Source: Heliocidaris erythrogramma
Lineage: Eukaryota; Echinodermata; Echinoidea; Camarodonta; Echinometridae
DNA: 64,000 nt
Direction of reading: 5' to 3'
Assembly: GCA_025617745.1 (NCBI GenBank)
Contig: CM046858.1
Location: 47,257,197-47,321,196, forward strand
The position numbers and the translations under genes are program-made. The notes under the pieces were generated by a model. That model ran no database searches, was not told the origin of the DNA, and saw only the letters and a program-made list of their open reading frames with translations. Below, one piece after another: positions 31,301 through 38,326 of the stretch (within the stretch, counting starts at the first letter, position 1; every line of letters begins with the position of its first letter).

Positions 31301-34166
31301 AAGGGAAAAGAGGGAAACTGAATAAAAGGGATCAGGACAGAAAGAAAAAGATCGGGAAAACCAAAGGTAAAATAAGAAGGTAATACAACCCCCCTTTCAA
31401 TCCCCTCCACCCTTACCCGATTGCCTTGAGTTCTTTCTCATTTAATTCACCAAGTAAATCAGGTTTCCCCCCCCCCCCCCCTCCCCCAAGGATACCAGTG
31501 CCCCCTGTCTAACGTGATTGATTGCCATGTGCGTATTATATAAATTCTAGTACCCCTGTCACACTAACGAGACCTACACCAGGGCCTCGTTTCATAAAAC
31601 TTGTTATCAATAACAAGTTACAATAACAGTTGTAAGCTACTGAAATACTTGCATCTGATTGCCTGAGAGCAAATATGTCATAGAAACGGGGCAGTTGTTA
31701 TTGATAACAAGGTTTATGAAACAGGGCCCAGATCGACATCAGACCCAACAAATAATTCCATTACCCCGAATGGCCAAAAATCGGTCGGTTAGGTGTGGAG
31801 TCGGTTGGCAGTGTGACTGACATGACTGAGGTATGTACTAAAGGTAAAGGTCTGTATTATCATCAGAAGCAGCATTTTGACGTCAGAATTCACCTGCTCC
31901 TATCAATCAAAAATCTTCAAAATGTGTATAAATTATTCATTTTATCCCTTTAACGACCACATTCTGCGTCATTATTCAAAGGGCAATGTTAATCAAAGAC
32001 AGAGGAAAGGGCTTTTTCTTCTGTGCATGTGTGTGTGTGTGTGTTTGTACGTGGGGTGCGTGTGTGGGTGCGTGCATGTGTGTGTGTGTGTGTACATCAG
32101 TAGGACCAGTTGAGATTATGATCAAAATCTTCCAACAGCCCCAAACAATCCCGGGAATTCTACTTAACCTCTTTTTATTTATTTTTTATTCATTCATTCA
32201 CTTTGATAGGCTGCCCAACTATGTAAAGGTCTCACCTATCAGATATGATCTCGAAAACACTTACTAACACTCAACCGCGATACTTTAAGTAAAGCGGTTC
32301 AGTGCATTATTTAAAATCTGAAATAACATATAACATGGATGCAAAAGAAAGGATGCTTGAAAACTTTAATTCCAGACACAACTTCTTGGATTACTTGAAA
32401 AGTCTGAGTCTTACTACATCTAACATAATTTAGGAGTGTGTGTCAAACATCAAAGTTGATTATTTTTATTTTTCAAAGGCTGTTCTAAGGACATATCGTC
32501 ACCCTTTTCCAATACGTTAGTGAACTTTACACTGAAACAAAAGTAAAGATTAACCTGTAAGCATGGTAATTTGAAAGAGAATTTCATCTTATAAAGAAAT
32601 GCAATTAACGGATCGATCACAAGGCCGTCAATCCTTTGCAAAGTTTGGCTCCGGGTCCAGATGTATTTATATCGCTACTTCTGATTATGTTCATATTTTA
32701 GATAACTCGTGATCTATTTGTAACAGTCTCTTTTATATATTACAAAGAAAAGCTTGTATTTATTTTTACGTTCCCATATTAATCGCCTTTTAAAACACAC
32801 ATTTGACTTTAAAATAAAATCTGCTTCAACAGTAATTGAAAATCCCGTGAAAATAGAAGGATATTCTTTTTGCAAATATGATATTCAAAATTGTTCACAG
32901 GTTGATTATGCATTCATTTGATATCATATTTTCCAGATTTAGGATTCTTTATTCATAACTAAATATGGAATAGGATATGGTCTGCCCACGCAAAATTAAA
33001 GTTTCTTAGAAATTTTATCTGGCTGAGTGGTGTTTGTAGAATGATTATCCCACACAAGGATAAGGTTTCATGCTTTAACTATTTTATTGATATGAATTTA
33101 AAATCCTTAAAAAATCCCATTCGCGATCTTTCAGCAATTTGGAATACTAATGACATCTATCAGTTTTGCGTGCAAAAAAATTTAGTATATCAGTCAATAT
33201 CCACTTTCATGACTTTTTATCATGTCTGTTGACAAGAAAATTCGCAATGCCTTTATTTACATTTTGAAAATAATTTTTAACACTATAAATTATTGAGAGT
33301 AGAAACATGAAAAAACAATATCAACTATGAAACGAAAGTTTTCACTTAATGGTCATTCACCTGAGAATAAACTACGTGATGTTGGGATCGGATATGTGAA
33401 TGATGATGGATGTAGACATGATAGTAATTCTTCGAGGAGTTTAGGAGGAAATATTCGAAAGGATGCCGGAAGAGATGATAGGAAGTTATGAGGAAATCAC
33501 TGGAACACTGAAAAATGATTGTTATTCTTCTCCAGAAAACGAATAAAATATGAAGTGAAAAAAGAAACTAAATTCACAAATAGCTCTACACATTAACGTT
33601 GCTCTGGATAAAGGGTTATACACGTATCACCGGTAACAATAACATAATGATAAAACTCTGCTTCCGTAGAAAAGGAATGGGATCAAAGAAAAACGGTGCT
33701 AAAAGCTTGTTCGCATAAATCGATTAGCAAATCAGATATCCGTTATCGTTATTCCAGATACGTGACTAGCCTTTTATAACCAAATACATCTCCATAGGAG
33801 ATGAAGTCACATGCCAAGAACGTGAGAGAAAAGATGTTTTGAAAATGAAAGATTAAATGATGACAGTTGACAAAACGCAACGATAAGAGCGAATAAAACG
33901 AAAACATGAACATGATTAAAGAGTACTTACTGCTAAATCTCTCCTCAGAATGAATAAAGATTTACCAAAACAACACAAAACGTGGTTAAACTCACCTTTT
34001 TTGGTAGCATCGAATGTATCATTGCCCCGTACATGCTGTATATCGTAGGTTAGCATGCTTATATTCAGAGATGGGTCGTTGCGAATTTTAGTATTCAATT
34101 TTTCAATGGCAAACCGGAAAGCGAGTTCCTCCTTACTGCTCATTCCATCCCTGTTGAATATTCCAC
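721..34166 (-). CDS. GRIK2-like: Kainate-type ionotropic glutamate receptor, 11 internal exons (partial at both ends)
   Basis: This gene encodes a glutamate-gated cation channel subunit that would sit in the neuronal plasma membrane and assemble as a tetramer. Eleven exons (34166-33996, 13727-13473, 12902-12727, 10035-9982, 8321-8160, 7519-7364, 5300-5199, 4586-4476, 3675-3466, 2896-2336, 949-721) total 2187 bp. All have AG acceptors and GT donors, and phases agree at every junction. The product reads as amino-terminal domain (residues 1 to about 385 of the visible part), S1 (about 390-500), M1, pore loop, M3 (about 510-610) and S2 (to 730). Diagnostic motifs are [31 protein letters not shown] and YAFLMEST. 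The [12 protein letters not shown] segment and the MQQG pore favour the GRIK1-3 group over GRIK4/5, AMPA or NMDA receptors. Assignment to GRIK2 rather than GRIK1 or GRIK3 is not resolved and may predate that split. Missing are the signal peptide and the C-terminal exon with M4. No frameshift or stop interrupts the exons. Confidence 0.96.
950..2335 (-). other. GRIK intron between exons j and k
   Basis: 1386 bp bounded by GTAAAT and TTTGCAG on the minus strand. It holds a short tandem duplication at 1169-1228 next to a 25-nt sequence that recurs at 26784. Nothing else is recognised. Confidence 0.85.
1169..1250. repeat. 31-bp tandem duplication followed by a dispersed 25-nt motif
   Basis: Two copies of a 31-bp unit containing GCGTTGAACACG and CATAATATACTAAA lie end to end at 1169-1228, differing at few positions. 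Directly after comes the 25-nt stretch 1226-1250 (AAGCTTTTCGAC...CACTCATCAG), found again with one mismatch at 26784-26808. This suggests the edge of an old mobile element, family unknown. Confidence 0.6.
2336..2896 (-). CDS. GRIK2-like: GRIK exon j: S1 end, M1, pore loop, M3 and S2 start in one 561-bp exon
   Basis: 187 codons, phase 0 on both sides. Exon residues 1-26 hold [20 protein letters not shown] with the arginine (R15) that binds the ligand carboxylate. M1 is about 55-74 ([10 protein letters not shown]...), followed by FSPYEWYN. The pore loop holds LMQQGSEL, where the first Q (codon 2558-2560, CAG) is the Q/R site. M3 ends in [15 protein letters not shown], the channel gate. [12 protein letters not shown] and GATNTFFK begin S2 and carry the threonine that contacts the ligand. 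Acceptor TTTTTAG, donor AAA|GTAAA. From memory, this region is split among three coding exons in vertebrate GRIK2. Confidence 0.97.
2897..3465 (-). other. GRIK intron between exons i and j
   Basis: 569 bp, donor GTAAG, acceptor TTTTTAG. AT-rich; I see no element or further exon in it. Confidence 0.85.
3466..3675 (-). CDS. GRIK2-like: GRIK exon i: S1 of the ligand-binding domain
   Basis: 210 bp, 70 codons, phase 0 on both sides. Encodes EKPFVMYK, the family motif [35 protein letters not shown] and [10 protein letters not shown]. The tyrosine of the VEDGNYGG stretch and the FEGFCIDLL helix are typical of the S1 lobe. Acceptor CATAG, donor AGG|GTAAG. Confidence 0.96.
3836..4080 (+). mobile_element. 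SINE family A, copy 1 (tRNA-derived)
   Basis: A box A-like TGGTCTAGTGG (3843-3853) and box B-like GGTTCGAATTCC (3887-3898) form an internal RNA polymerase III promoter. The following body (TTTGGCAAGACATTAGTC, CATTTGCCACTC, CACCCAG) is shared with the copy at 8783-9076. Divergence between copies is clear, so this is an old insertion. It lies antisense to the receptor gene, in an intron. Confidence 0.8.
4376..4397. repeat. Poly-T run
   Basis: About 22 consecutive T. It could be a retroposon poly-A tail read on the minus strand, but no body was recognised next to it. Confidence 0.7.
4476..4586 (-). CDS. GRIK2-like: GRIK exon h: linker into S1 of the ligand-binding domain
   Basis: 111 bp, 37 codons, phase 0 on both sides. 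Starts [10 protein letters not shown] and ends [11 protein letters not shown], matching IGTWDPASG and NRSLIVTTIL of vertebrate kainate receptors, so it joins the amino-terminal domain to the first strand of S1. Acceptor CTCTAG, donor CTG|GTATG. The middle is a poorly conserved, Ala/Ser-rich linker. Confidence 0.92.
4587..5198 (-). other. GRIK intron between exons g and h
   Basis: 612 bp, donor GTACGA, acceptor CTCTAG. AT-rich; nothing recognised inside. Confidence 0.85.
5199..5300 (-). CDS. GRIK2-like: GRIK exon g: end of the amino-terminal domain
   Basis: 102 bp, 34 codons, phase 0 on both sides. Encodes [19 protein letters not shown], then [14 protein letters not shown]. This matches the GLTGRITF...RTDFDLDVISLKEEGL block that closes the amino-terminal domain in kainate receptors. 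Acceptor CCCTAG, donor CAG|GTACGA. Confidence 0.93.
5612..5762 (+). mobile_element. SINE family A-like fragment
   Basis: A degenerate box B (GGTTCAAGCCCC) is followed by GCCAAGACATTGATCTACA and TTTGCTACTC, homologous to the body of the SINE A copies at 3836 and 8783. Box A is poorly preserved and the 3' half is missing. Confidence 0.6.
6700..7040. repeat. ATT-type microsatellite split by a short inverted-repeat element
   Basis: Runs of ATT/TTA with scattered ATC units flank a unique core at 6820-6918. The same arrangement recurs at 60940-61310. Confidence 0.85.
6820..6918. mobile_element. MITE 'TTAAGGCGAAT', copy 1
   Basis: The core starts TTAAGGCGAATCCTAACAAT and ends AAAGGATTCGCCTTAA, so the termini are inverted repeats. 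The interior (GCGGTTTATTCCGTCACAAT, AACAATAGGCTGAGATAAAA) is shared with the copy at 61119-61240. It encodes nothing and is flanked on both sides by ATT repeats. Confidence 0.7.
7190..7330. repeat. GA-rich low-complexity tract
   Basis: Short GAGAGA runs and a G8 stretch just 3' (gene strand) of exon f. The open frames through it are artefacts of composition. Confidence 0.8.
7364..7519 (-). CDS. GRIK2-like: GRIK exon f: amino-terminal domain
   Basis: 156 bp, 52 codons, phase 0 on both sides. Encodes [17 protein letters not shown], then [20 protein letters not shown]. It matches AALMYDAVHVVSVAV and LQCNRHKPW of vertebrate subunits; the cysteine of SCERNQPW is the usual disulfide position. Acceptor AAACAG|GCAGAG was preferred over the CAG six bases further in because it keeps the alignment gap-free. 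Donor TCG|GTAATA. The open frame running on into the GA-rich intron is read-through. Confidence 0.94.
7520..8159 (-). other. GRIK intron between exons e and f
   Basis: 640 bp, donor GTAAGA, acceptor AAACAG. AT-rich; nothing recognised inside. Confidence 0.85.
8160..8321 (-). CDS. GRIK2-like: GRIK exon e: amino-terminal domain
   Basis: 162 bp, 54 codons, phase 0 on both sides. Encodes [20 protein letters not shown] and ends GPEDPGIT. It aligns with the DLFALDVEPYRYSGVNMTG region of vertebrate kainate receptors and includes the conserved N-glycosylation sequon NMT. Acceptor CCTTCAG, donor ACG|GTAAGA. Confidence 0.94.
8783..9076 (+). mobile_element. SINE family A, copy 2 (tRNA-derived, full length)
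   Basis: Box A TGGTATAGTGG (8790-8800) and box B GGTTCGAATC (8827-8836) are well preserved. The body contains TTTTGGCAAGACATTAATCC and CACCCAGGTG. The 3' end GCGCTATACAAGAA leads into a TTATTATTATTATTA tail, typical of this SINE type. It is antisense to the receptor gene. Confidence 0.85.
9297..9503. mobile_element. Short TIR element 'CAGGCCCGTAGCCAG'
   Basis: Perfect 15-bp terminal inverted repeats, CAGGCCCGTAGCCAG at 9297 and CTGGCTACGGGCCTG ending at 9503, enclose 177 bp with a 17-C run (9336-9352) and an AC repeat. The CAG...CTG ends resemble hAT-type termini, but no clear 8-bp target duplication is visible. Non-autonomous. Confidence 0.75.
9982..10035 (-). CDS. GRIK2-like: GRIK exon d: 54-bp small exon of the amino-terminal domain
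   Basis: Exactly 54 bp, phase 0 on both sides, encoding [18 protein letters not shown]. The vertebrate counterpart is also an 18-codon exon with the signature EYYHYIFTTL. Acceptor GGGACAG, donor CTG|GTGAGT. It is too short to be found by open-frame length alone and rests on motif, size and phase. Confidence 0.93.
10547..11666. mobile_element. Outer TIR element 'GGCCCGTATTCACAAAGGAG', interrupted
   Basis: The ends GGCCCGAATTCACAAAGGAG (10547) and, inverted, CTCCTTTGTGAATACGGGCC (ending 11666) form TIRs of about 24 bp. The unique interior is about 160 bp. It is interrupted at a GGTTTAAACC-like site by the 905-bp TTAA element, giving 1120 bp in total. Without the insert it would be about 211 bp. 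Confidence 0.75.
10736..11640. mobile_element. TTAA-flanked element, copy 1 (905 bp)
   Basis: Ends AGGAGAATTAACC and GGTTAATTCTCCT are inverted and lie directly between TTAA at 10732-10735 and TTAA at 11641-11644, as expected of piggyBac-like TTAA target duplication. Longer imperfect inverted homology runs inward, including CATGGGGGCTGCCATTTT on both arms. The open frames inside match nothing known and overlap the arms, so it is non-autonomous. A second copy lies at 54954-55856. Confidence 0.85.
11948..11982. repeat. AT dinucleotide microsatellite
   Basis: An uninterrupted TA run of about 35 bp. Confidence 0.95.
12473..12610 (-). mobile_element. Fold-back MITE 'TTTCATAAAACTTGTTATCA', copy 1
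   Basis: Read on the minus strand it begins GGGCCCTGTTTCATAAAACT, continues through AAGCTACTGAAATCCTTGCA and CATCTGATTGGC, and ends in an inverted version of the start. The interior is shared with 31582-31729 and 57831-57960. It lies within 120 bp of exon c. Confidence 0.7.
12727..12902 (-). CDS. GRIK2-like: GRIK exon c: amino-terminal domain
   Basis: 176 bp, entry phase 1, exit phase 0. Encodes [15 protein letters not shown], a linker, then [18 protein letters not shown], matching LIRLQELI and FHVIFDCS of vertebrate kainate receptors. Acceptor CTCCAG. The donor AAAAG|GTTTGA is weaker than the others in this gene, but it lies exactly where the family has its phase-0 boundary, and the frame stops right after it. 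Confidence 0.92.
12903..13472 (-). other. GRIK intron between exons b and c
   Basis: 570 bp, donor GTAAC, acceptor CTCCAG. AT-rich with a short T run; nothing recognised. Confidence 0.85.
13473..13727 (-). CDS. GRIK2-like: GRIK exon b: amino-terminal domain
   Basis: 255 bp, entry and exit phase 1. Encodes [15 protein letters not shown], then [20 protein letters not shown], and ends [15 protein letters not shown]. These match the kainate receptor core GVAAIFGP, VQSICNALGVPHIQT and WKTVTVVYDD. It joins exon a through a split valine codon, across the 20.3-kb intron. Acceptor TTTGCAG, donor G|GTAAC. Confidence 0.96.
14030..14182 (+). mobile_element. 3' end of a non-LTR retrotransposon (CR1-like)
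   Basis: The stretch GGACCCCATTGGAAATAAGC, TCGGCTTTCATGGGCTATCC and the AAATC tandem tail at 14162-14182 look like the conserved 3' UTR of CR1/L2-type LINEs. No reverse transcriptase frame is present, so the copy is 5'-truncated. The family name is a memory-based guess. Confidence 0.5.
15735..15900. repeat. CT-rich low-complexity tract
   Basis: Pyrimidine-rich run on the plus strand with CTCTCT and CTATCTATCT blocks. Confidence 0.85.
16748..16866. repeat. Imperfect 71-bp direct duplication
   Basis: CCATGGGACCG recurs at 16753 and 16824 within longer similar blocks ending GTCGGTCTC and TTGAGTCTT. A third, weaker block (GAAGGTTCATGAAGGCC) lies near 16610. Confidence 0.5.
18484..18732. repeat. 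AGT/ACT trinucleotide microsatellite, about 250 bp
   Basis: Nearly uninterrupted TAG units over about 250 bp with rare substitutions. The poly-Val and poly-Thr frames on either strand are artefacts of this repeat. Confidence 0.97.
21590..21880. repeat. CT-rich low-complexity tract
   Basis: Long runs of CTCTCT with a T-rich spacer. The overlapping Ser/Leu/Phe-rich frames are compositional. Confidence 0.9.
22040..22200 (+). mobile_element. Possible LINE 3' tail
   Basis: T-rich sequence with TTTGTAATCTGAACAATTA and a terminal TTGACAATAAATGCAGAAAA, similar in style to invertebrate LINE 3' UTRs with an AATAAA-like end. No coding part is present; this is a weak call. Confidence 0.3.
22900..23160. 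repeat. GA-rich tract followed by a TG repeat
   Basis: GAGAGA runs at about 22903-22930 and again near 23070, and a G/TG run at 23123-23155. Confidence 0.85.
24122..24297. mobile_element. Short TIR element 'TGGGGTGTTGCAAGAAAGTT' with CTA target duplication
   Basis: 176 bp with TIRs of about 30 bp, TGGGGTGTTGCAAGAAAGTT and its inverse, which continue into GATTGCAA with one mismatch. It is flanked on both sides by CTA (24119-24121 and 24298-24300), a probable 3-bp target duplication as made by PIF/Harbinger-type transposases. Non-coding. Confidence 0.75.
24428..24558. repeat. Direct repeat of a 17-bp motif, 114 bp apart
   Basis: TCACGTCAGTGATCACT occurs at 24428-24444 and 24542-24558. Its AGTGATCACT core is a palindrome. 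Confidence 0.6.
26784..26808. repeat. Second copy of the 25-nt motif seen at 1226
   Basis: AAGCTTTTCGAC.TGCACTCATCAG differs at one base from 1226-1250. GATAAC just before and GTTATC just after form a small inverted pair. Confidence 0.55.
28287..28560. repeat. CT and CA low-complexity tract
   Basis: CTCTCT runs alternate with ACACAC runs for about 270 bp. Confidence 0.9.
31235..31500. mobile_element. Possible remnant of a hAT-like element with poly-C
   Basis: Begins CAGTGGCGTAGCTAAAGGGG, a terminus style common to invertebrate hAT elements, and contains two poly-C runs (31263-31278, 31467-31481). The matching inverted end was not found, so it is either truncated or a chance match. Confidence 0.4.
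31551..31833. mobile_element. MITE 'CTCAGTCACAC' family, copy 1, interrupted
   Basis: The start TACCCCTGTCACACTAACGA and the inverted end (ACCTCAGTCATGTCAGTCAC on the minus strand) are imperfect TIRs. The interior has ATTACCCCGAATGGCCAA, similar to 60377-60464. It is interrupted by the fold-back element at 31582-31729. Confidence 0.55.
31582..31729 (+). mobile_element. Fold-back MITE 'TTTCATAAAACTTGTTATCA', copy 2
   Basis: Starts GGGCCTCGTTTCATAAAACT and ends TTTATGAAACAGGGCCC. Each arm also contains the self-complementary block CTTGTTATCAATAACAAG or a variant of it. The interior AGCTACTGAAATACTTGCAT is shared with the copies at 12473 and 57831. Confidence 0.75.
32028..32094. repeat. TG dinucleotide microsatellite
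   Basis: TG repeats broken by a GGGTGCG spacer. Confidence 0.9.
33996..34166 (-). CDS. GRIK2-like: GRIK exon a: start of the amino-terminal domain
   Basis: Encodes visible residues 1-57, beginning GGIFNRDG and running through [14 protein letters not shown] to TFDATKK. This is the first strand and helix of the bilobed amino-terminal domain; vertebrate kainate receptors have GGIFE...EELAFRFA at the same place. The acceptor is a pyrimidine-rich tract ending TTTCAG, and the donor is G|GTGAG. Entry and exit are both phase 1, so at least one upstream coding exon must supply the first base of the glycine codon and the signal peptide. No in-frame start with a signal peptide precedes it, so the ATG-like codon just upstream in the intron is not a start. 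Confidence 0.93.
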
Positions 34167-37100
34167 CTGAAATAAACAAACAAACAAAACAAAATAATGC
34201 AAACTTTGAAATTTAATTTGTATGGAAATGATTGTGTTAAAATGATCTAACACTGTGAGTGTAAATAAATACAGGCAGTAGAGACGTAAAGCAGAAGAAC
34301 CATAAAAAACGGCGAGAGGAGAAAATATGAGGGGAGGGGTCGGTAGATGGATGACCTTTTAAAATGAGTGTATCGGAAAAATTATTTTCTGACAAACTTG
34401 TTCCTAGATCAGCTACATGTTGCTTACGAACAATGATAAAACGCCTTCAGATTAATAAAATTCTCTACAGATAATTCACATAGGAATTATAGGAATGTCA
34501 CACCTTACAATCCTTATAATTGTGCCCCCCCCCCCCCCGCCCATATATTCTCCCTGAATGCATGCAAGGGAATAGGGTTATTGATGATTTAAGGTCATTT
34601 GGAGTCAGGAACCAACCATAAAGAGAAAACAGTGACCTGGATTTTAGTCAAATAAATTGAAAAATTCATATCGTGTGGTTTTCGATTCGTCCCTCGTGGG
34701 GAAGTCCAGGAAAATAACCAAGAATTATTTCCTCGCGAAAAGGCCTACTTTTTTTAAAAGAAATCCTTTTAATGATAAATGATTTGCGTGAAGCATATAT
34801 CATTATTTTCATAATACTTTTTTTTTTCTTTCACTTTCCTGTCAAGTTCCATTTTCTTCCGCGGTTTTAAGGTGCCTTCAATTTCCTTTAACATTTTTCC
34901 CCTGTTTGTTTGCATAATACGGCATGCTGTTCAAAGGTATTTGATGTGTAATTATATTCTTTTCGAAGATCATCAATTCGCATTTGAACACCCCATCCTC
35001 ACCCTATACCTACCTAACGAGGCCCTCGACGTGACATCGACTACTTGTTAATAGTTCCTAGATCATTAAACATGAAATGCACACCCCGTTAGTCATGTTA
35101 GTAGAATTATTAATATTAAATGAGAATTTAAAACCTTGTAAGTGATTTTAATTCTCAGAGTTTTGAAAAGACTCGCTGCATGTATATGAATGTGTATGAC
35201 AGACTGCAAAAATGTAATGTTACAATTAAAATATTATGAGAAAACGAACCACCCCCAATAAAAATGATCAAAATTATTGACTCTCTCTCTCTCTCTCTCT
35301 CTCTCTCACGCACAGACACATTAAGTCACTCAATCTTTCATTCCCTTCTGATTCATCTATCATTTTGCTTCTCCCACTTTCTGTCCCTGTTTTTCCTTGT
35401 GTCTATGCAATGATAACTGAGAGACAATCTATACGAAGCCACATTTATAGGCCAACCTCGATTACCTGCGCAATCGCTACGATAGCTATACAAGTTTCAA
35501 GTCGACTATATCTGTTCGATTATGTAACCCGAACCGTACCTTCCCTGTTGAGATGCTTCCTTGGTTCCTTTACGCAACCCTATCTGTCATTTTACACTCA
35601 CGTTAAATGTGGCCAAACCTATGAAGCATGCTTACAAAATGCCACTTTAAGTTGGTTTTCGATTCCCCTCTGCATACCTCAAGTATGTGTGATAGGACAT
35701 GCAGAATGCGGCTGTGATTTCGGCTTTTGAATTGCATTCTCTCAAGAAAAACCCATTTATCATCGCGTTCACACCAGTAGGTCGATAAAAGGAGGAGTCG
35801 AGGTGTTATACCGAATCGTTAATGTCAAATAGGTCATTTTGAGAGTGCGCCGGAATCATTAATGTTCCAACTCAAATTCTGCAAATTCAATATTGAATCA
35901 TTAATTCGAGTGAAAGAACATTAGATCGGTTCACCATGAGAAAATGTAGACTTTGTTGGCTCCCAGTATGCTAAATGCCTTAATAACATAGCCCTTGACT
36001 ATATTCTTGATTTTCTATTACTTTCTAAGATTCAATACAAAAATGCATTATTACCCATGTTTCAAAGAAAGACACAGATCATATTTATTTTTTAGATGTA
36101 TTTTCTATACGTAAATATTTCATATTTTTTATGTTTATGTTTATGTTTTATTGATAATGGTATTGCATTGATAAAGTGTACCATTGAACACATAAAGGGT
36201 GTTGTCATTTCATTGAAGTTTCACAAGTTATCGTTACTTGGGATTATCGTGTGAAATATTGACAGTTTATAGAGTAATCTTATCGGCATGTGCAGGTAGG
36301 ATTTCCAGACATATACGTCAGAATATCGATCTTAAACTTCACATATTTGACATGCTGTAAGTAATCTGAAGAGTTGTAGAGTGTGAATATTGAATGGAAG
36401 AGTTGAGACTTTAGAATTCTTAGTCATTTGCTCAGCGACGAGCTCATTATCATGTGCATAAAACTAAACAAAAACTGAGATTAAACAGCCACATGGGTAT
36501 ATCACGAGAGCACCACCACAGTGATTACCTCTGAAACTAAAAGGCTCCTGTGAACGAGGAAGGTTTATCGCTAAAGCAACTTTGCGCGAATACAAATAAT
36601 TTAAAAGAGAGCTTGGATAGACCTTATGTTCAGCATTTGAGCTAAGACTTATCTGCCGTAGCCGACAAGCTAACACCATTATGAACCCGTGGTGCTAAAC
36701 AGACTGTTTTAATATGTTTACAGTGCACTCCACACAATCTCTCTTACAATTTATGGGACGGACGGTAGGGGTTCAGAGTCGGATACCTTTATTACTTTTG
36801 GTAATTTATTCGAGAGTGTAAGGTACGAACTGTGATTGTGTGTGTTCAAGATGTGTGTTCTTGTAAGAAGACACTCTAGTAATGACCAACTGATCCCTTC
36901 CGTCTGTAAGTGAGCTGAGTCAATGTCGAAGGTCAAGTCACTCCTGACATTCAAAAGCTAGTGAAGATGATATCTTCGGAAAGAGGGATGCAAATTGGAG
37001 CATACGTCAAGAATGGAAGTCGAAACTGTCTTCCCAGTTCCTCTCATCTTGCATTTAAATCCTTGATTCACTCTCTATCTTAAAGAAAGAAGAATGGAAA

Positions 37101-38112
37101 GAGATTTAGAGGGACAGAAAACAGACATGACAGAGGAAGAGGTGAGGAAGCGGAGAAAGATCGCGCGAGAGAAGGACGCAGTATGAAGAGAGAGAAAGGG
37201 AGATATGAGAGCAATAGTTAAAAACGGACAAAGTGAGGGGAGCAAAGCGAACATTGGGCCATATAATGTAGTACTTTACATAATTTATTTATGTCAAGAG
37301 TTTGTTGCATCAGATACACGATAGATTGAGATTTCTATGAAGCGGTTCCAAATTCCCAAGCCACCAATCATGATCCCTTTTCCAGATGCCTCATGTTGAA
37401 AGACTGATTGTGATTGGCTGTCTGGGGACCTATCATCCATCGCGGAAAACAGACAACCGATGTGTTGGCTCGTCCGCCTCACAATCGGGAGGTCGTGGGT
37501 TCGAACCTCGGCCGCGTCATACCAAAAGACGTTAAAAGATGGGAGTTGCTGCTACCTTGTTTGGCGTTCAACAATTGAAGGGATAGAGCAACGTCGATCT
37601 GGCGCTGCACAGTGGCTGCCGGGCCCACGATCAACTGGGCAAAAAGAATTTCCATTTTCGGTTAATAAAATTTGGAGTGGACTTTAATTGTAATTGTATT
37701 ATTATTATTATTATTATTTATTTGTCCAATATACGAAAGGCATACTTTTTCAAGAACACTGGTAAGATAGGCGTTTTAACATTTGGCGCCACACTGGATG
37801 ACGTTGTTGAACGGGTCGCATGAGTCTAAGATATCAAGCTTGATTTCAGAAGTTACCAACAATATCTTTGATCTGTGTTCTTTGAAAATAGCAGTATACA
37901 CTGAACAGCGCGTTGTAAAACTAAAAGCCATAAGTTTAATTAGGAAAATTATAATGAGTTACAAATGGCATTGGCGACTTGGTATTAAAACACCAAGGGT
38001 TGAATTCAATACTAATATTCCCTGAGAATATTAACTTCAGATATACAATTATATATAATTATCACTACAGTAAATTCAATAATTCACGGTAGTATTCATA
38101 AAAAGATGTCCT
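34167..38112. other. Upstream of GRIK exon a: no recognised gene
   Basis: Begins with the acceptor tract of exon a, so at least the first part is intron. It holds a poly-C run (34525-34538), a CT run (35281-35307) and SINE B copy 1 (37460-37718). Short open frames here show no family motif and no signal peptide joined to a phase-1 donor. Confidence 0.7.
37460..37718 (+). mobile_element. SINE family B, copy 1 (box A deleted)
   Basis: Contains CCGCCTCACAATCGGGAGGT, box B GGTTCGAACC and CCAAAAGACGTTAAAAGATG, and ends in an ATT tail. About 12 bp covering box A are missing relative to the copy at 45352, so internal pol III initiation from this copy should be impaired. Confidence 0.85.
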
Positions 38113-38326
38113 GGGGGTGTTCCACAAAGAGTTAAGTTGGACTTAAAGTCGCACTTAAATTCTTAGTTCCGTGCTGTATATTACGCATTACCGCATTGGT
38201 CAGATCATGTTCAGGGGACGCGCGTTATTGGGTAATCTACTAATGAGATTACGCGTTTAATACTGTATGCGCATTGACACTTACGCATGACTCTAAATCA
38301 AACTTAACTCTTTGTGAAACACCCCC
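38113..38326. mobile_element. Short TIR element 'GGGGGTGTTYCACAAAGAG'
   Basis: 214 bp. The ends GGGGGTGTTCCACAAAGAGT and the inverse of GGGGGTGTTTCACAAAGAGT extend into AAGTT, with further imperfect pairing. The interior has ACGCGCGTTATTGGGTAATC and no coding capacity. No clear target duplication. Confidence 0.75.

Larger units (their letters stand above)
13728..33995 (-). other. GRIK intron between exons a and b (20.3 kb)
   Basis: The longest intron in view, donor GTGAG and acceptor TTTGCAG. It holds a LINE-like 3' end (14030-14182), CT-rich tracts (15735-15900, 21590-21880, 28287-28560), a 71-bp imperfect duplication (16748-16866), an AGT microsatellite (18484-18732), a second LINE-like tail (22040-22200), a TIR element (24122-24297), a nested pair of short elements (31551-31833) and TG and poly-C tracts. 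In the stretches between these (for example 14183-15734, 16867-18483, 18733-21589, 24560-28286, 28561-31234 and 32095-33995) I see only AT-rich sequence without recognisable genes. No alternative receptor exon was found. Confidence 0.85.

Noticed and set aside
35365..35730. 121-codon plus-strand frame with several cysteines
   Set aside because: Begins in CT-rich sequence, no signal or domain pattern, no splice-site support.
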